A stretch of DNA of 64,000 nt from Azospirillum sp. 412522 (GTDB lineage Bacteria; Pseudomonadota; Alphaproteobacteria; Azospirillales; Azospirillaceae), in NCBI RefSeq assembly GCF_019805165.1, contig NZ_RWIJ01000006.1, positions 113,033 to 177,032 of the forward strand, read 5' to 3'. Below are positions 57,050 through 64,000 of this stretch, one piece after another (position 1 is the first letter of the stretch; the number at the start of each line of letters is the position of its first letter). The notes beneath the pieces were generated by a model that was not told the DNA's origin, searched no databases, and worked only from the letters and a program-made list of their open reading frames with translations. The translations under genes were made by a program, and so were the position numbers.

Positions 57050-57847
57050 TCAGCGCCTGTGGAACACCGGGCGGCGTTTTTCGAAGAAAGCGGTGATGCC
57101 TTCCTTCGCCTCGCCATGGTGCAGGGCTTCGACGAACAGGTCGCTTTCGCGGGCAAGCTGGGTGGCGAAGCTGCCGTAGGCCAGTTCCATCAGCTTCTTG
57201 GCCCGTCCCATGGCACCGCCCGGGCCCTCGGCGATGGTCTCGGCCCAGGCGGTCGCCTCGGCCAGAGCCCGGCCGGGGGCGGCGACGCGGTTGACGATGC
57301 CGGCGGCATGCAGGCGCGCGGCATCGACCGGACCGCCGGTCAGCATCAGTTCGGCATAGAGCTGCGGCGGCAGCGCGCGGGCGAGCGAGGCGGAAGCGCC
57401 GCCGTCGGCGGTCAGCCCGACCCTGACATAGGCGGTCAGGAACTGTGCATCCTCCGCCGCGACGATCAGGTCGCAGGCCAGAGCCAGCGAGAAGCCGGCG
57501 CCGGCGGCCGGTCCCTCCACAGCGGCGAGGATCGGCTTGGGGCATTCGCGCATGGCGCGGACCCAGCCGTGGAAGCGCTCGATCCCGTCGCGGTTCTCCG
57601 ACCGCGAGCGGCTGCCATGGTGATAGAGGTTGTTCAGGTGCCCGCCGGAACTGAAGGCGCCGCCGGCACCGGTCAGCACGATGGCGCCGATGCCGGGGTC
57701 ATGCGTCGCCTCGTCCAGCGCGTCGCGCCCGGCGGCCATCATCTTCAAACCAAGCGCGTTGCGGGTGCCGGCGTCGCTCATGGTCAGCACCATGACGCGG
57801 CCCTGACGTTCCACCGTCATGCTGCCGGTATCCTGACGTTCGTTCAT
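57050..57847 (-). CDS. Enoyl-CoA hydratase family protein (oxepin-CoA/PaaG-like)
   Basis: 265 residues, crotonase fold. LTGAGGAFSSGGHLNNLYHH and EGPAAGAGFSLALACDLIVA form the oxyanion hole, and VRVGLTADGGASASLARALP follows. The Asp in LTADGG sits where isomerase-type crotonases keep an acid, so an isomerase role is possible. Start at 57847 (MNERQDTG) preferred for the upstream GGGGAAG; 57871 is possible. It is convergent with the chemoreceptor gene. Confidence 0.88.
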   Translation of the reverse strand: MNERQDTGSMTVERQGRVMVLTMSDAGTRNALGLKMMAAGRDALDEATHDPGIGAIVLTGAGGAFSSGGHLNNLYHHGSRSRSENRDGIERFHGWVRAMRECPKPILAAVEGPAAGAGFSLALACDLIVAAEDAQFLTAYVRVGLTADGGASASLARALPPQLYAELMLTGGPVDAARLHAAGIVNRVAAPGRALAEATAWAETIAEGPGGAMGRAKKLMELAYGSFATQLARESDLFVEALHHGEAKEGITAFFEKRRPVFHRR

Positions 57848-58063
57848 GGTCGTTTCTTCCCCGGTCGTCATTGTCCGGCGAAGGGAATCTCGCCGGATGG
57901 TAGCACCACTGTGCCAGCCGGGGGGCGTCTCTCCAATCCGTCCGACCGGTATAGGAGCGGGCCGCAGGCTGCGGAACATGGCTGTTTTTCCAGGATACCC
58001 CTTCCTACATCGGGGTGGGACTTATCGCCGCGCGCATCGGGCGGCGACGCTGGGGGGCAGGGG

Positions 58064-58750
58064 ATGGCGCTGACGCTGGACCGGCGAGGCCGGAGCGGAA
58101 GATCTGGACCGGCCGTCACCGTGGCGCCCCCGCCCTATGCCAACCGCACCGTGATCCTTCTCTGCGTGCTGGCTTTCGTCCTGCGGCTGCCGCCGGAATC
58201 CTTCGCCTTCGTCCCCGCCTATTTCTTCGGAACGGTCGAACTGGCGGGGCCGCTGCCCACCGGCGCGCTGTGGCGCGGGCTGTTCGGCCATGTGCTGATC
58301 CATGGCGACCTGACGCATCTGCTGTCCAACATGGCGGTGCTTTGGCTGCTGGGCGACGTGGTGGAGCGGGAGGCCGGCCATCTCCGCTATTTTCTGCTGT
58401 TCGCCGCCGGCACGGTGATGGCGGCGCTGACGGAGGGGCTGCTGGCGGCCGACCGGATGGCGCCGCTGATCGGAGCGAGCGGAGCGATCTGCGCGCTGAT
58501 GGGCGCCTTCCTGTGGCTGCGGCCACGCTCCGGGCTGCTGTCGCGACGCCTGCCGCGGCGGCTGGTGCAGGGGGCGATCCTGGTCTTCGCGCTGCTGAAC
58601 GCCGCGATGACGCTGGTGCCGCTGAAGGCCGACTCTCCGTTGGCCGAGGTCGGCTGGGGCGCCCATGCCGGCGGGCTGGCCGCCGGACTGCTGCTGGGCG
58701 GCGTGCTGCTGCGCCCTTTCGCGCGGAGCCGGGAGGATGGAGGCGCCTGA
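58064..58750 (+). CDS. Rhomboid-family intramembrane serine protease
   Basis: 228 residues with six membrane segments. Catalytic Ser139 in GASGA and His202 in WGAHAGGL; the HLLSNM segment (85-90) supplies the conserved His/Asn of the oxyanion region. Cleaves membrane proteins within the bilayer; substrate unknown. The ATG at 58064 has a strong G-rich ribosome site. Confidence 0.92.
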   Translation: MALTLDRRGRSGRSGPAVTVAPPPYANRTVILLCVLAFVLRLPPESFAFVPAYFFGTVELAGPLPTGALWRGLFGHVLIHGDLTHLLSNMAVLWLLGDVVEREAGHLRYFLLFAAGTVMAALTEGLLAADRMAPLIGASGAICALMGAFLWLRPRSGLLSRRLPRRLVQGAILVFALLNAAMTLVPLKADSPLAEVGWGAHAGGLAAGLLLGGVLLRPFARSREDGGA

Positions 58751-59163
58751 GCGGTCCGGGGATTGCCCTTCCCTCTGAACGAAAGTAGGGGTGGGGTTCA
58801 ATCCGCGTGTCGCATATATCATCGGTACACGTAACCATTCAGGTGGCGGCGGGACGGTTCCGAGGTCAAACGACGCGACTGATGGAGGATCGTCCGGGCG
58901 GATGCCAGTCTTCGTGTTGCTTTGGCATGCATTGCCTTCAAAATCCCGCGCGGGGCGACGATCACTCGCCGCTCTGCCGTTCATGCACGCCCTCGATATT
59001 TTCCATGCGATGGAATAGAACGGGAATGGAAGCCATGCGTTTTGACGAATTGTCGGAAAGCCGCCGCGATTTCTAGAATTGTTCGGGCACCATAGTGTCT
59101 TCTGTTCGGCAAATGGCGCCACCGTTCAACCGGCGCCATGGCCATAACGATGAGGAAACGTTC
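58751..59163. other. 413-bp intergenic region upstream of the TRAP binding protein
   Basis: I find no convincing gene or consensus promoter. GAGGAAA at its right end is the ribosome-binding site of the next gene. The length leaves room for a regulated promoter of the binding protein. Confidence 0.5.
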
Positions 59164-60252
59164 ATGAAGCGTCGTTCCTTCCTGACCTCGGCCGGTGTCG
59201 GCGTCGCCGCCAGCACCCTGGCGGCTCCCGCCATCGCCCAGAGCCAGCCGGAGATCCATTGGCGTCTGGCGTCCAGCTTCCCCAAGAGCCTGGACACCAT
59301 CTACGGCGCCGCCGACACCATCGCCGCCCGCGTCGCCGCCGCCACCGACGGCAAGTTCACCATCCGCCCCTTCGCCGCCGGCGAGATCGTTCCCGGCCTG
59401 CAGGTGCTGGACGCGGTGCAGAACGGCACGGTCGAGTGCGGCCACACCGCCAGCTATTATTACGTCGGCAAGGATCCGACCTTCACCTTCGATGCGACGG
59501 TGCCGTTCGGCCTCAACGCCCGCCAGCAGAACGCCTGGATCTACAATGGCGGCGGCATGGCGCTGCTGCGCGAGTTCTTCGACGGCTATGGCGTCATGAA
59601 CTTCCCGGCGGGCAACACCGGCGTGCAGATGGGCGGCTGGTTCCGCAAGGAGATCAAGACCGTCGAGGATCTGAAGGGGCTGAAGTTCCGCATCGGCGGC
59701 TTCGCCGGTCAGGTCCTGGCCAAGCTGGGCACCGTGCCGCAGCAGATCGCCGGCGGCGACATCTACCCGTCGCTGGAAAAGGGCACCATCGACGCCGCCG
59801 AGTGGATCGGCCCCTATGACGACGAGAAGCTCGGCTTCAACAAGGTCGCCAAGTACTATTACTATCCGGGCTGGTGGGAAGGCGGGCTGAACGTCTCGCT
59901 GCTGGTCAACAAGCAGCAGTGGGAACAGCTGCCCAAGCAGTACAAGGCTGTTCTGGAGGCCGCCTGCTTCGAGGCCAACCTGACCATGAACGCCAAGTAT
60001 GACGCCGAGAACCCGGCGGCCCTGCGCCGTCTGGTCGCCGGCGGCGCCCAGCTCCGCCCCTTCCCGCGCGAGGTGATGGAGGCCTGCTACAAGGCCGCCA
60101 CCGAGCTGTACGACGAAACCGCCAAGACCAACCCGAAGTTCGCCAAGATCTACGAGCCGTGGAAGAAGTTCCGCGACGACGAGTATCTGTGGTTCCGGGT
60201 GGCGGAGAATTCCTTCGACAACTTCGCCTTCACCGCCGGCTTGAAGCGCTGA
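59164..60252 (+). CDS. TRAP-type solute-binding protein (DctP family), Tat-exported
   Basis: 362 residues. A twin-arginine signal (MKRRSFLTSAGVGVAAS, cleavage near AIAQ) is followed by the DctP fold: IHWRLASSFPKSLDTIYGAA, then DLKGLKFRIGGFAGQVLAKL and KGTIDAAEWIGPYDD. Members of this Tat-exported subgroup bind 2-oxoacids and similar organic anions in the periplasm. The membrane subunits DctQ/DctM are not next to it. GAGGAAA sets the start. Confidence 0.92.
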   Translation: MKRRSFLTSAGVGVAASTLAAPAIAQSQPEIHWRLASSFPKSLDTIYGAADTIAARVAAATDGKFTIRPFAAGEIVPGLQVLDAVQNGTVECGHTASYYYVGKDPTFTFDATVPFGLNARQQNAWIYNGGGMALLREFFDGYGVMNFPAGNTGVQMGGWFRKEIKTVEDLKGLKFRIGGFAGQVLAKLGTVPQQIAGGDIYPSLEKGTIDAAEWIGPYDDEKLGFNKVAKYYYYPGWWEGGLNVSLLVNKQQWEQLPKQYKAVLEAACFEANLTMNAKYDAENPAALRRLVAGGAQLRPFPREVMEACYKAATELYDETAKTNPKFAKIYEPWKKFRDDEYLWFRVAENSFDNFAFTAGLKR

Positions 60253-60303
60253 CGGCGGAAAGCCGGACTCGGTAAATCAAGACTGCGGCAAATCAGGACT
60301 GCG

Positions 60304-60338
60304 GCCCCCGCATCCCCTCCCGGATGCGGGGGCTTTTT
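60304..60338. terminator. Terminator between TRAP protein and MaoC genes
   Basis: Perfect 12-bp stem GCCCCCGCATCC / GGATGCGGGGGC with a 6-nt loop and a T5 run; serves the rightward gene and stands 5 bp before the end of the convergent MaoC gene. Confidence 0.92.
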
Positions 60339-60342
60339 CTTT

Positions 60343-60786
60343 TCAGGTGGGACGGCCGGGCGCCAGCAGGTTGGCGACCATGGTCTGCACCACCTCGTCA
60401 TTCTGGTTGAAGGTCGTGGTCTTCACCCGCAGCACGCCCTGGTCGGGGCGCTTGGCGGAGCGGCGGGCCTCCAGAATCTCCATTTCGATGCGCAGAACGT
60501 CGCCGGGCCGGGTCGGCCGCGGCCAGCCGATCGTGTCGACGCCCATGCCGATATAGCCGCCGGCCAGTTCGGCGTCGCTGCCCACGATCATCCGCATGGT
60601 CATCCCGGCGGTGTGCCAGCCGCTGGCCGCCAGCCCGCGGAACAGCGTGTCCTTCGCCGCCTCCGGGTCCAGGTGGAAAGGCTGCGGGTCGAACTTTTCG
60701 GCATAGGCGACGATCTCCGCCGCCTCGACGGTCAGCGGCCCGCCGGTGAAGCGGTCGCCCACCGTGACGTCATCGAAATAGCGCAT
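60343..60786 (-). CDS. MaoC-like dehydratase
   Basis: 147-residue hot-dog-fold enzyme. Hydratase-2 motif: Asp33 and His38 in FDPQPFHLD, followed by AASGWHTAGM. Acts on enoyl-CoA or related substrates, single-domain form. It diverges from a TetR regulator with a shared operator region, which implies regulation by it. Confidence 0.92.
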   Translation of the reverse strand: MRYFDDVTVGDRFTGGPLTVEAAEIVAYAEKFDPQPFHLDPEAAKDTLFRGLAASGWHTAGMTMRMIVGSDAELAGGYIGMGVDTIGWPRPTRPGDVLRIEMEILEARRSAKRPDQGVLRVKTTTFNQNDEVVQTMVANLLAPGRPT

Positions 60787-60832
60787 CCCCCGGAACTCCG
60801 TTCATTGTGTGGTCAGGTCCGGATCGGCCCAG

Positions 60833-60885
60833 AATGATACAGACCTGTCTCTTCATTGCGATGGTAGAGACAGGTCTGTATTATT
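60833..60885. promoter_or_regulatory. Operator pair in the MaoC/TetR divergent promoter region
   Basis: Two 19-bp arms in inverted orientation with one mismatch: AATGATACAGACCTGTCTC (60833-60851) and its near-complement (60867-60885), 15 bp apart. Each arm contains the palindrome ACAG-N2-CTGT, typical of TetR/AcrR-type operators, so two dimers could bind side by side. Confidence 0.75.
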
Positions 60886-60942
60886 GTCAATGCCGGGGTC
60901 AATGCCGGGCCTGCCCGGCCGTTGAAGAGGGATGGGGTCGGG

Positions 60943-61551
60943 ATGTCGGAGATCGAGTCGGCAGGAACGGTGGGCATGAGGAAGCCGGCGCGCGAGCGGA
61001 TTCTCGACACCGCGGCGGACCTGTTCTATCGCGAGGGGATCCGCGCGGTCGGCATCGACACGATCATCGCCCGCTCCGGCGTCGCGAAGATGAGCCTGTA
61101 CCGGAACTTCGCGTCGAAGGACGATCTGGTCTGCGCCTATCTGGAGCGCAGCATGCTCCAGCAGGCCGCTTGGTGGGACCGGGTGGTGGCCCGCCATCCG
61201 GGCGACCCGCGCGCCCAGATGAAGGCGCTGTTCACCGCGCTCGGCCACTGGATCGACCACCCGAAGTTCCAGGGCTGCCCCTTCACCTCCGCCGCGGCCG
61301 AACTGCGCGACCCCGCCAACCCCGCCCGCACCCTGGCGCTGGCTCACAAGCGGATGGTCCGCGAGCGTCTGCGCGCGCTGGCGGTCGCGGCCGGTGCCGC
61401 CGATCCGGACCGGCTGTGCGCGCAGTTGCAGCTGCTGATGGAGGGCGCCTATGCCGCCGGCCGTGCGTTGGATCTGGGGCCGGGAAATCAGGCCGTGGCG
61501 AGTGCCGCGGCGGCGCTGATCGACGGGGCTTGCGGCGAAGGGCGGAAGTAG
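60943..61551 (+). CDS. TetR-family transcriptional regulator
   Basis: 202 residues. N-terminal helix-turn-helix at about 17-62 (ARERILDTAADLFYREG, IDTIIARSGVAKMSLYRNFA), then a helical ligand domain (FQGCPFTSAAAELRDPANPA). This C-terminal pattern resembles regulators of the AcrR/YxaF type. ATG 60943 is preferred; a TTG at 60922 would add seven residues. Operators just upstream suggest autoregulation and control of maoC. Confidence 0.9.
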   Translation: MSEIESAGTVGMRKPARERILDTAADLFYREGIRAVGIDTIIARSGVAKMSLYRNFASKDDLVCAYLERSMLQQAAWWDRVVARHPGDPRAQMKALFTALGHWIDHPKFQGCPFTSAAAELRDPANPARTLALAHKRMVRERLRALAVAAGAADPDRLCAQLQLLMEGAYAAGRALDLGPGNQAVASAAAALIDGACGEGRK

Positions 61552-61616
61552 GAGACAGGCCCTTCCTTCCCGCGGCGTTGCCCCGAGCAGGGAAGGGCGT
61601 ACCAACCCAACGCAAA

Positions 61617-61643
61617 AACGCCGCAGGCCGGACCTGCGGCGTT
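61617..61643. terminator. Bidirectional terminator between tetR and sciP
   Basis: Perfect 11-bp stem AACGCCGCAGG / CCTGCGGCGTT with a 5-nt loop. On the minus strand it is followed by a T-run, so it fits best as the sciP terminator. Confidence 0.8.
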
Positions 61644-61677
61644 CCCTGCAACGGTGTGCACAACGGCGTGCGACGTG

Positions 61678-62004
61678 TCAGTCGGCGCCGATCCGCTCGC
61701 GGACCGGCTGGCCCGGACGGTAGTCCTGCAAACGGGTGGCGCGCAGGCCGCGCATGCCGTGGCTGTCGATCAGCCTTTGCCAGGACAGGAATTCCTCGAC
61801 CGACAGCGTATAGCGGCGGCAGGCCTCCTCCAGGCTTATCAGGCCCGAACGGACGCCGGCGACCACTTCCGCCTTGCGGCGCATCACCCAACGCTTGGTG
61901 TCGGGCGGGGGAAGGTCGTTTTCGGTCATGGGACGCCCCTCAGGACCAATGACCGACACACCGGCTGCAGAGTCGTCGCCGATGTCGAGTTCGATGAGTG
62001 CCAT
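61678..62004 (-). CDS. sciP: SciP-type CtrA inhibitory protein (DUF1153)
   Basis: 108 residues. The conserved core SVIGPEGRP, then LPPPDTKRWVMRRKAEVVAG, LISLEEACRRYTLSVEEFLS and GLRATRLQDYR, matches SciP of Caulobacter, a small helix-turn-helix protein that binds DNA or CtrA and represses CtrA-dependent genes, many of them flagellar. The N-terminus extends about 15 residues beyond the Caulobacter form. It sits downstream of flgD and fliK on the same strand, with its own upstream region holding a near-CtrA box. Confidence 0.92.
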   Translation of the reverse strand: MALIELDIGDDSAAGVSVIGPEGRPMTENDLPPPDTKRWVMRRKAEVVAGVRSGLISLEEACRRYTLSVEEFLSWQRLIDSHGMRGLRATRLQDYRPGQPVRERIGAD

Positions 62005-62066
62005 GCGCGGACGCTCCAACCCAAACTGTGGATTCCACGATTTCGGGGTACTGTATGCGCCGGCAC

Positions 62067-62081
62067 TTAACAAATGCCTAA
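62067..62081 (-). promoter_or_regulatory. Near-consensus CtrA box upstream of sciP
   Basis: TTAA-N7-CTAA on the plus strand (TTAG-N7-TTAA on the minus), one base off TTAA-N7-TTAA, about 65 bp upstream of the sciP start. Another TTAAC lies at 62091-62095. In Caulobacter sciP transcription is driven by CtrA. Confidence 0.45.
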
Positions 62082-62193
62082 ACGAAAGGGTTAACTTTTT
62101 TTCGGGTGGTAGTCGCTCGCCCGAACGGACGGAGTCGCTCCGATACCGTATCCGTACAGGGCGGCGGCGGCCGGCCCCCGCAACGAATCCGGG

Positions 62194-62946
62194 TCAATAG
62201 ACCGTGGTCAGCTTCGACAGCGGGACTTCGCTGGTGCCGATGTTCAGCACCGTCTCGCCGTCCTTGTTGCTGCCGATGCCGGCGACGGTGCCGAAAGTGT
62301 AGGTGGTGGTCTTGATGGTGTCGTTCTTGTTCTCCGACACCGGCGCCACGTTCATCCGGTAGGTGCCGGGCTGCACCGCGCGGCCGTTGTTGTCCTTGAA
62401 GTCCCAGTTGACGGCATGCTTGGTGCCGGCGGTGGTCTCGCCCGGCATCGAGCGGACGATGTTGCCGTTGGCGTCCAGGATATCGACGCGCACCGACTTG
62501 GCCGAGGTCGCCAGCTCGTAGCCCAGCGGCGCCTGGGTCATGCCCTGCGTGTACTGGAAGTTGTCGCCCTCGAAGGCGACGGTGCGGCCGAGATAGGCAA
62601 GGTTGGTCGATGCCGTCCCGGCCGACTGCAGCTGCACCAGCTTGTCCAGGCGGCTGTTGGTGCCGATGTTCTGCTCGACGTTGGCGAAGTCGACCAGCTG
62701 CTTGGTCATGTCGTTGGTGTCGAGCGGCTTCAGCGGATCCTGGTTCTTCATCTGCGTGGTCAGCATGGTGAGGAACGTCTGGAAATTGTCGCCCAGTCCC
62801 TTGGTCGCCGATGCCGTCTTGTCCGCGTCGGTCTGGGGCGTCTTGGCGGTCTCGGACGGCGTCTTCGACCCGGTGGAAAGACCACCCGAATAGGTGCCGT
62901 ACTGGTTCACGGTCGGGTTGGAGGTCGTGTTGGTGGTCGTGGTCAT
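62194..62946 (-). CDS. flgD: Flagellar hook capping protein FlgD
   Basis: 250 residues. Scaffold for hook assembly. The conserved N-terminal motif DNFQTFLTMLTTQMKNQDPL and PLDTNDMTKQLVDFANVEQN are diagnostic. A FlgD Ig-like/tudor region follows (SVRVDILDANGNIVRSM, GRAVQPGTYRMNVAPV). The first 50 residues are Thr/Ser-rich. AAAGGAC precedes the ATG. Preceded on the same strand by fliK. Confidence 0.95.
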   Translation of the reverse strand: MTTTTNTTSNPTVNQYGTYSGGLSTGSKTPSETAKTPQTDADKTASATKGLGDNFQTFLTMLTTQMKNQDPLKPLDTNDMTKQLVDFANVEQNIGTNSRLDKLVQLQSAGTASTNLAYLGRTVAFEGDNFQYTQGMTQAPLGYELATSAKSVRVDILDANGNIVRSMPGETTAGTKHAVNWDFKDNNGRAVQPGTYRMNVAPVSENKNDTIKTTTYTFGTVAGIGSNKDGETVLNIGTSEVPLSKLTTVY

Positions 62947-63029
62947 GGCGGTCGTCCTTTGTGGCCCTTCTGGCCGATGTCTCGAATGCGATGTCCGGAT
63001 CGCGGCGGGATGGCCGCGGGGGTCGGGCG

Positions 63030-64000
63030 TCAGGCGCGGATGTCGACGCGCCCGTTGCCGGGCGTCGCGGTGTAGACGGCGCTGTCGGACCCGTCGTCGT
63101 CGCCACCGCCGCCGAAGCCGCGGCCGCGCCGACCCGATCCGCCTCCCTTGCCCTCGCCCCTGCCGTCGCCGGCGAAGGGGTTGCCTTCGCCGCGCAGGCT
63201 GAAGTTCAGGCTGTTGGAGTCCGTTTGCAATCCGGCATCTTGCAAGGCGCGTTCCAACCCGCGGCTGTCGCGCTGCAGAAGTTCGAGGGTCTGCGCCTTT
63301 TCCACCGCGACCATCGCGTTGACCCGGCCATCGGCGCCGATGTCCAGCTTGATGTCGATCCGTCCCAGCTCGGCCGGATGCAGGTTGATGGTGAACTGGT
63401 CGACCTCGTCCGCGACGCTCTTCTTGATATGGACGGCGATCTGGTCCTGCACGCCCATCGGCATGCCGGCACCGCGCGACGGGCGGAGGGTCGCGGTGGC
63501 CTGCGGCTGGTCGAGGGTGGGAATGCCGCCATGGAGTCCTTCCATCGCGGCCAGCGCCGGGTGGGTATGCGGGCTGGCGGCGGAGGCCGGGGACGCGCCG
63601 GTGGCCGCGGTTCCTTCGATGCCTTCCAGAGCCTTGGCGGCCGCGCCCGTCGCAGCGGCCGTCACCGCCTCGGCCACCGGAGCGGCCGGCGCCGGGATCG
63701 GTTGCTGCACCATCGCCTGGGTCTGGGGCTGGGCATCGTTCCGGCTGCCACCCTCGGTTCCGGCATGCTTGCCGTTCGCCTTGGCCTCGCCGGTCTTGGC
63801 CTTGGCGGCGGCGATCAGGTCGGCGAAGCGGTCGGGCAGCGTGGCATCGTCGTCTGTCGGCAGGGCTTTGGCATCGGCATCGGTCTGGGCGGCGCCCGCG
63901 GTCTGTGCGGAATCGCCGTCCACGGTCCCGGTCTTGCCGGCGGCCTTCGCGGTGGCGTCCGCGCCGGTGCCGGCCTGTCCGCCCGCGACTGCGCCGACCG
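63030..64000 (-). CDS. fliK: Flagellar hook-length control protein FliK (5' end outside window)
   Basis: The frame stays open to the window edge, so the N-terminus is missing; at least 322 residues are visible. An Ala/Pro/Gly-rich middle region, typical of the FliK ruler, leads to the C-terminal hook domain (about 120 residues): HIKKSVADEVDQFTINLHPA, ELGRIDIKLDIGADGRVNAM, LQRDSRGLERALQDAGLQTD. A Gly-rich basic tail ends the protein. It sets hook length and switches export specificity. 83 bp before flgD. Confidence 0.92.
   Translation of the reverse strand, partial: VGAVAGGQAGTGADATAKAAGKTGTVDGDSAQTAGAAQTDADAKALPTDDDATLPDRFADLIAAAKAKTGEAKANGKHAGTEGGSRNDAQPQTQAMVQQPIPAPAAPVAEAVTAAATGAAAKALEGIEGTAATGASPASAASPHTHPALAAMEGLHGGIPTLDQPQATATLRPSRGAGMPMGVQDQIAVHIKKSVADEVDQFTINLHPAELGRIDIKLDIGADGRVNAMVAVEKAQTLELLQRDSRGLERALQDAGLQTDSNSLNFSLRGEGNPFAGDGRGEGKGGGSGRRGRGFGGGGDDDGSDSAVYTATPGNGRVDIRA

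Overview
The window looks like a chromosomal segment of a high-GC alphaproteobacterium, most likely Rhodospirillales and close to Azospirillum. The signs are the tig-clpP-clpX-lon-hupB order, a divK-pleD pair, a SciP-type (DUF1153) CtrA regulator beside flagellar genes, a DUF1849/EipB envelope protein, several GTG/TTG starts and strong GC bias throughout. The genus is an inference from protein character; nothing in the window proves it.

Layout. 1-7.9 kb: end of a probable trigger factor gene, clpP, clpX, a chemoreceptor, lon and hupB (protein quality control plus the nucleoid protein HU). 7.90-17.97 kb: a complete integrated element of about 10 kb inserted in a tRNA-Val(TAC) gene. It is bounded by 61-bp direct repeats with one mismatch and carries a P4-type integrase next to the right end. 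Its gene set is that of a phage satellite, not a phage: prohead protease, HK97-type major capsid protein, AlpA regulator, VapE/VirE-type replication ATPase, DUF1376 protein, a small Cys4 protein, two small Tat-signal proteins, a ribbon-helix-helix regulator and an AT-rich membrane protein. No terminase, portal, tail or lysis gene is visible. A cluster of CGTCAG/CTGAC repeats in opposite orientation on both sides of an AT-rich stretch near the left end looks like a replication origin.

18-27.7 kb: a secreted pepsin-like protein, topoisomerase III, a secreted trypsin-like protease, a Rid protein, a divergent stand-alone EF-G preceded by a full CtrA-type box, a TPR protein and an unknown membrane protein. 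27.7-30.5 kb: rpsM-rpsK-rpoA-rplQ behind a strong sigma70-like promoter. 30.6-43.4 kb: a YqaA/DedA-like membrane protein, small envelope proteins, rarA, EipB, a 2-hydroxyacid dehydrogenase, diguanylate cyclases including pleD with divK, a PAP2 phosphatase and a large SWIM-SNF2 ATPase.

43.6-64 kb: acyl-CoA and sulfur-amino-acid metabolism genes (enoyl-CoA hydratase, CoA-binding protein, MetY/MetZ type), an MFS transporter, arfB-rsmA, azlCD with an AraC regulator, topA-dprA, a soluble PAS chemoreceptor, a second enoyl-CoA hydratase-like gene, rhomboid, an orphan TRAP solute-binding protein, a MaoC/TetR divergent pair sharing a striking operator, and sciP next to flgD and fliK (fliK runs off the end). 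The satellite-like element, with its capsid-only particle genes, candidate origin and exported cargo, is the best candidate for an undescribed system.
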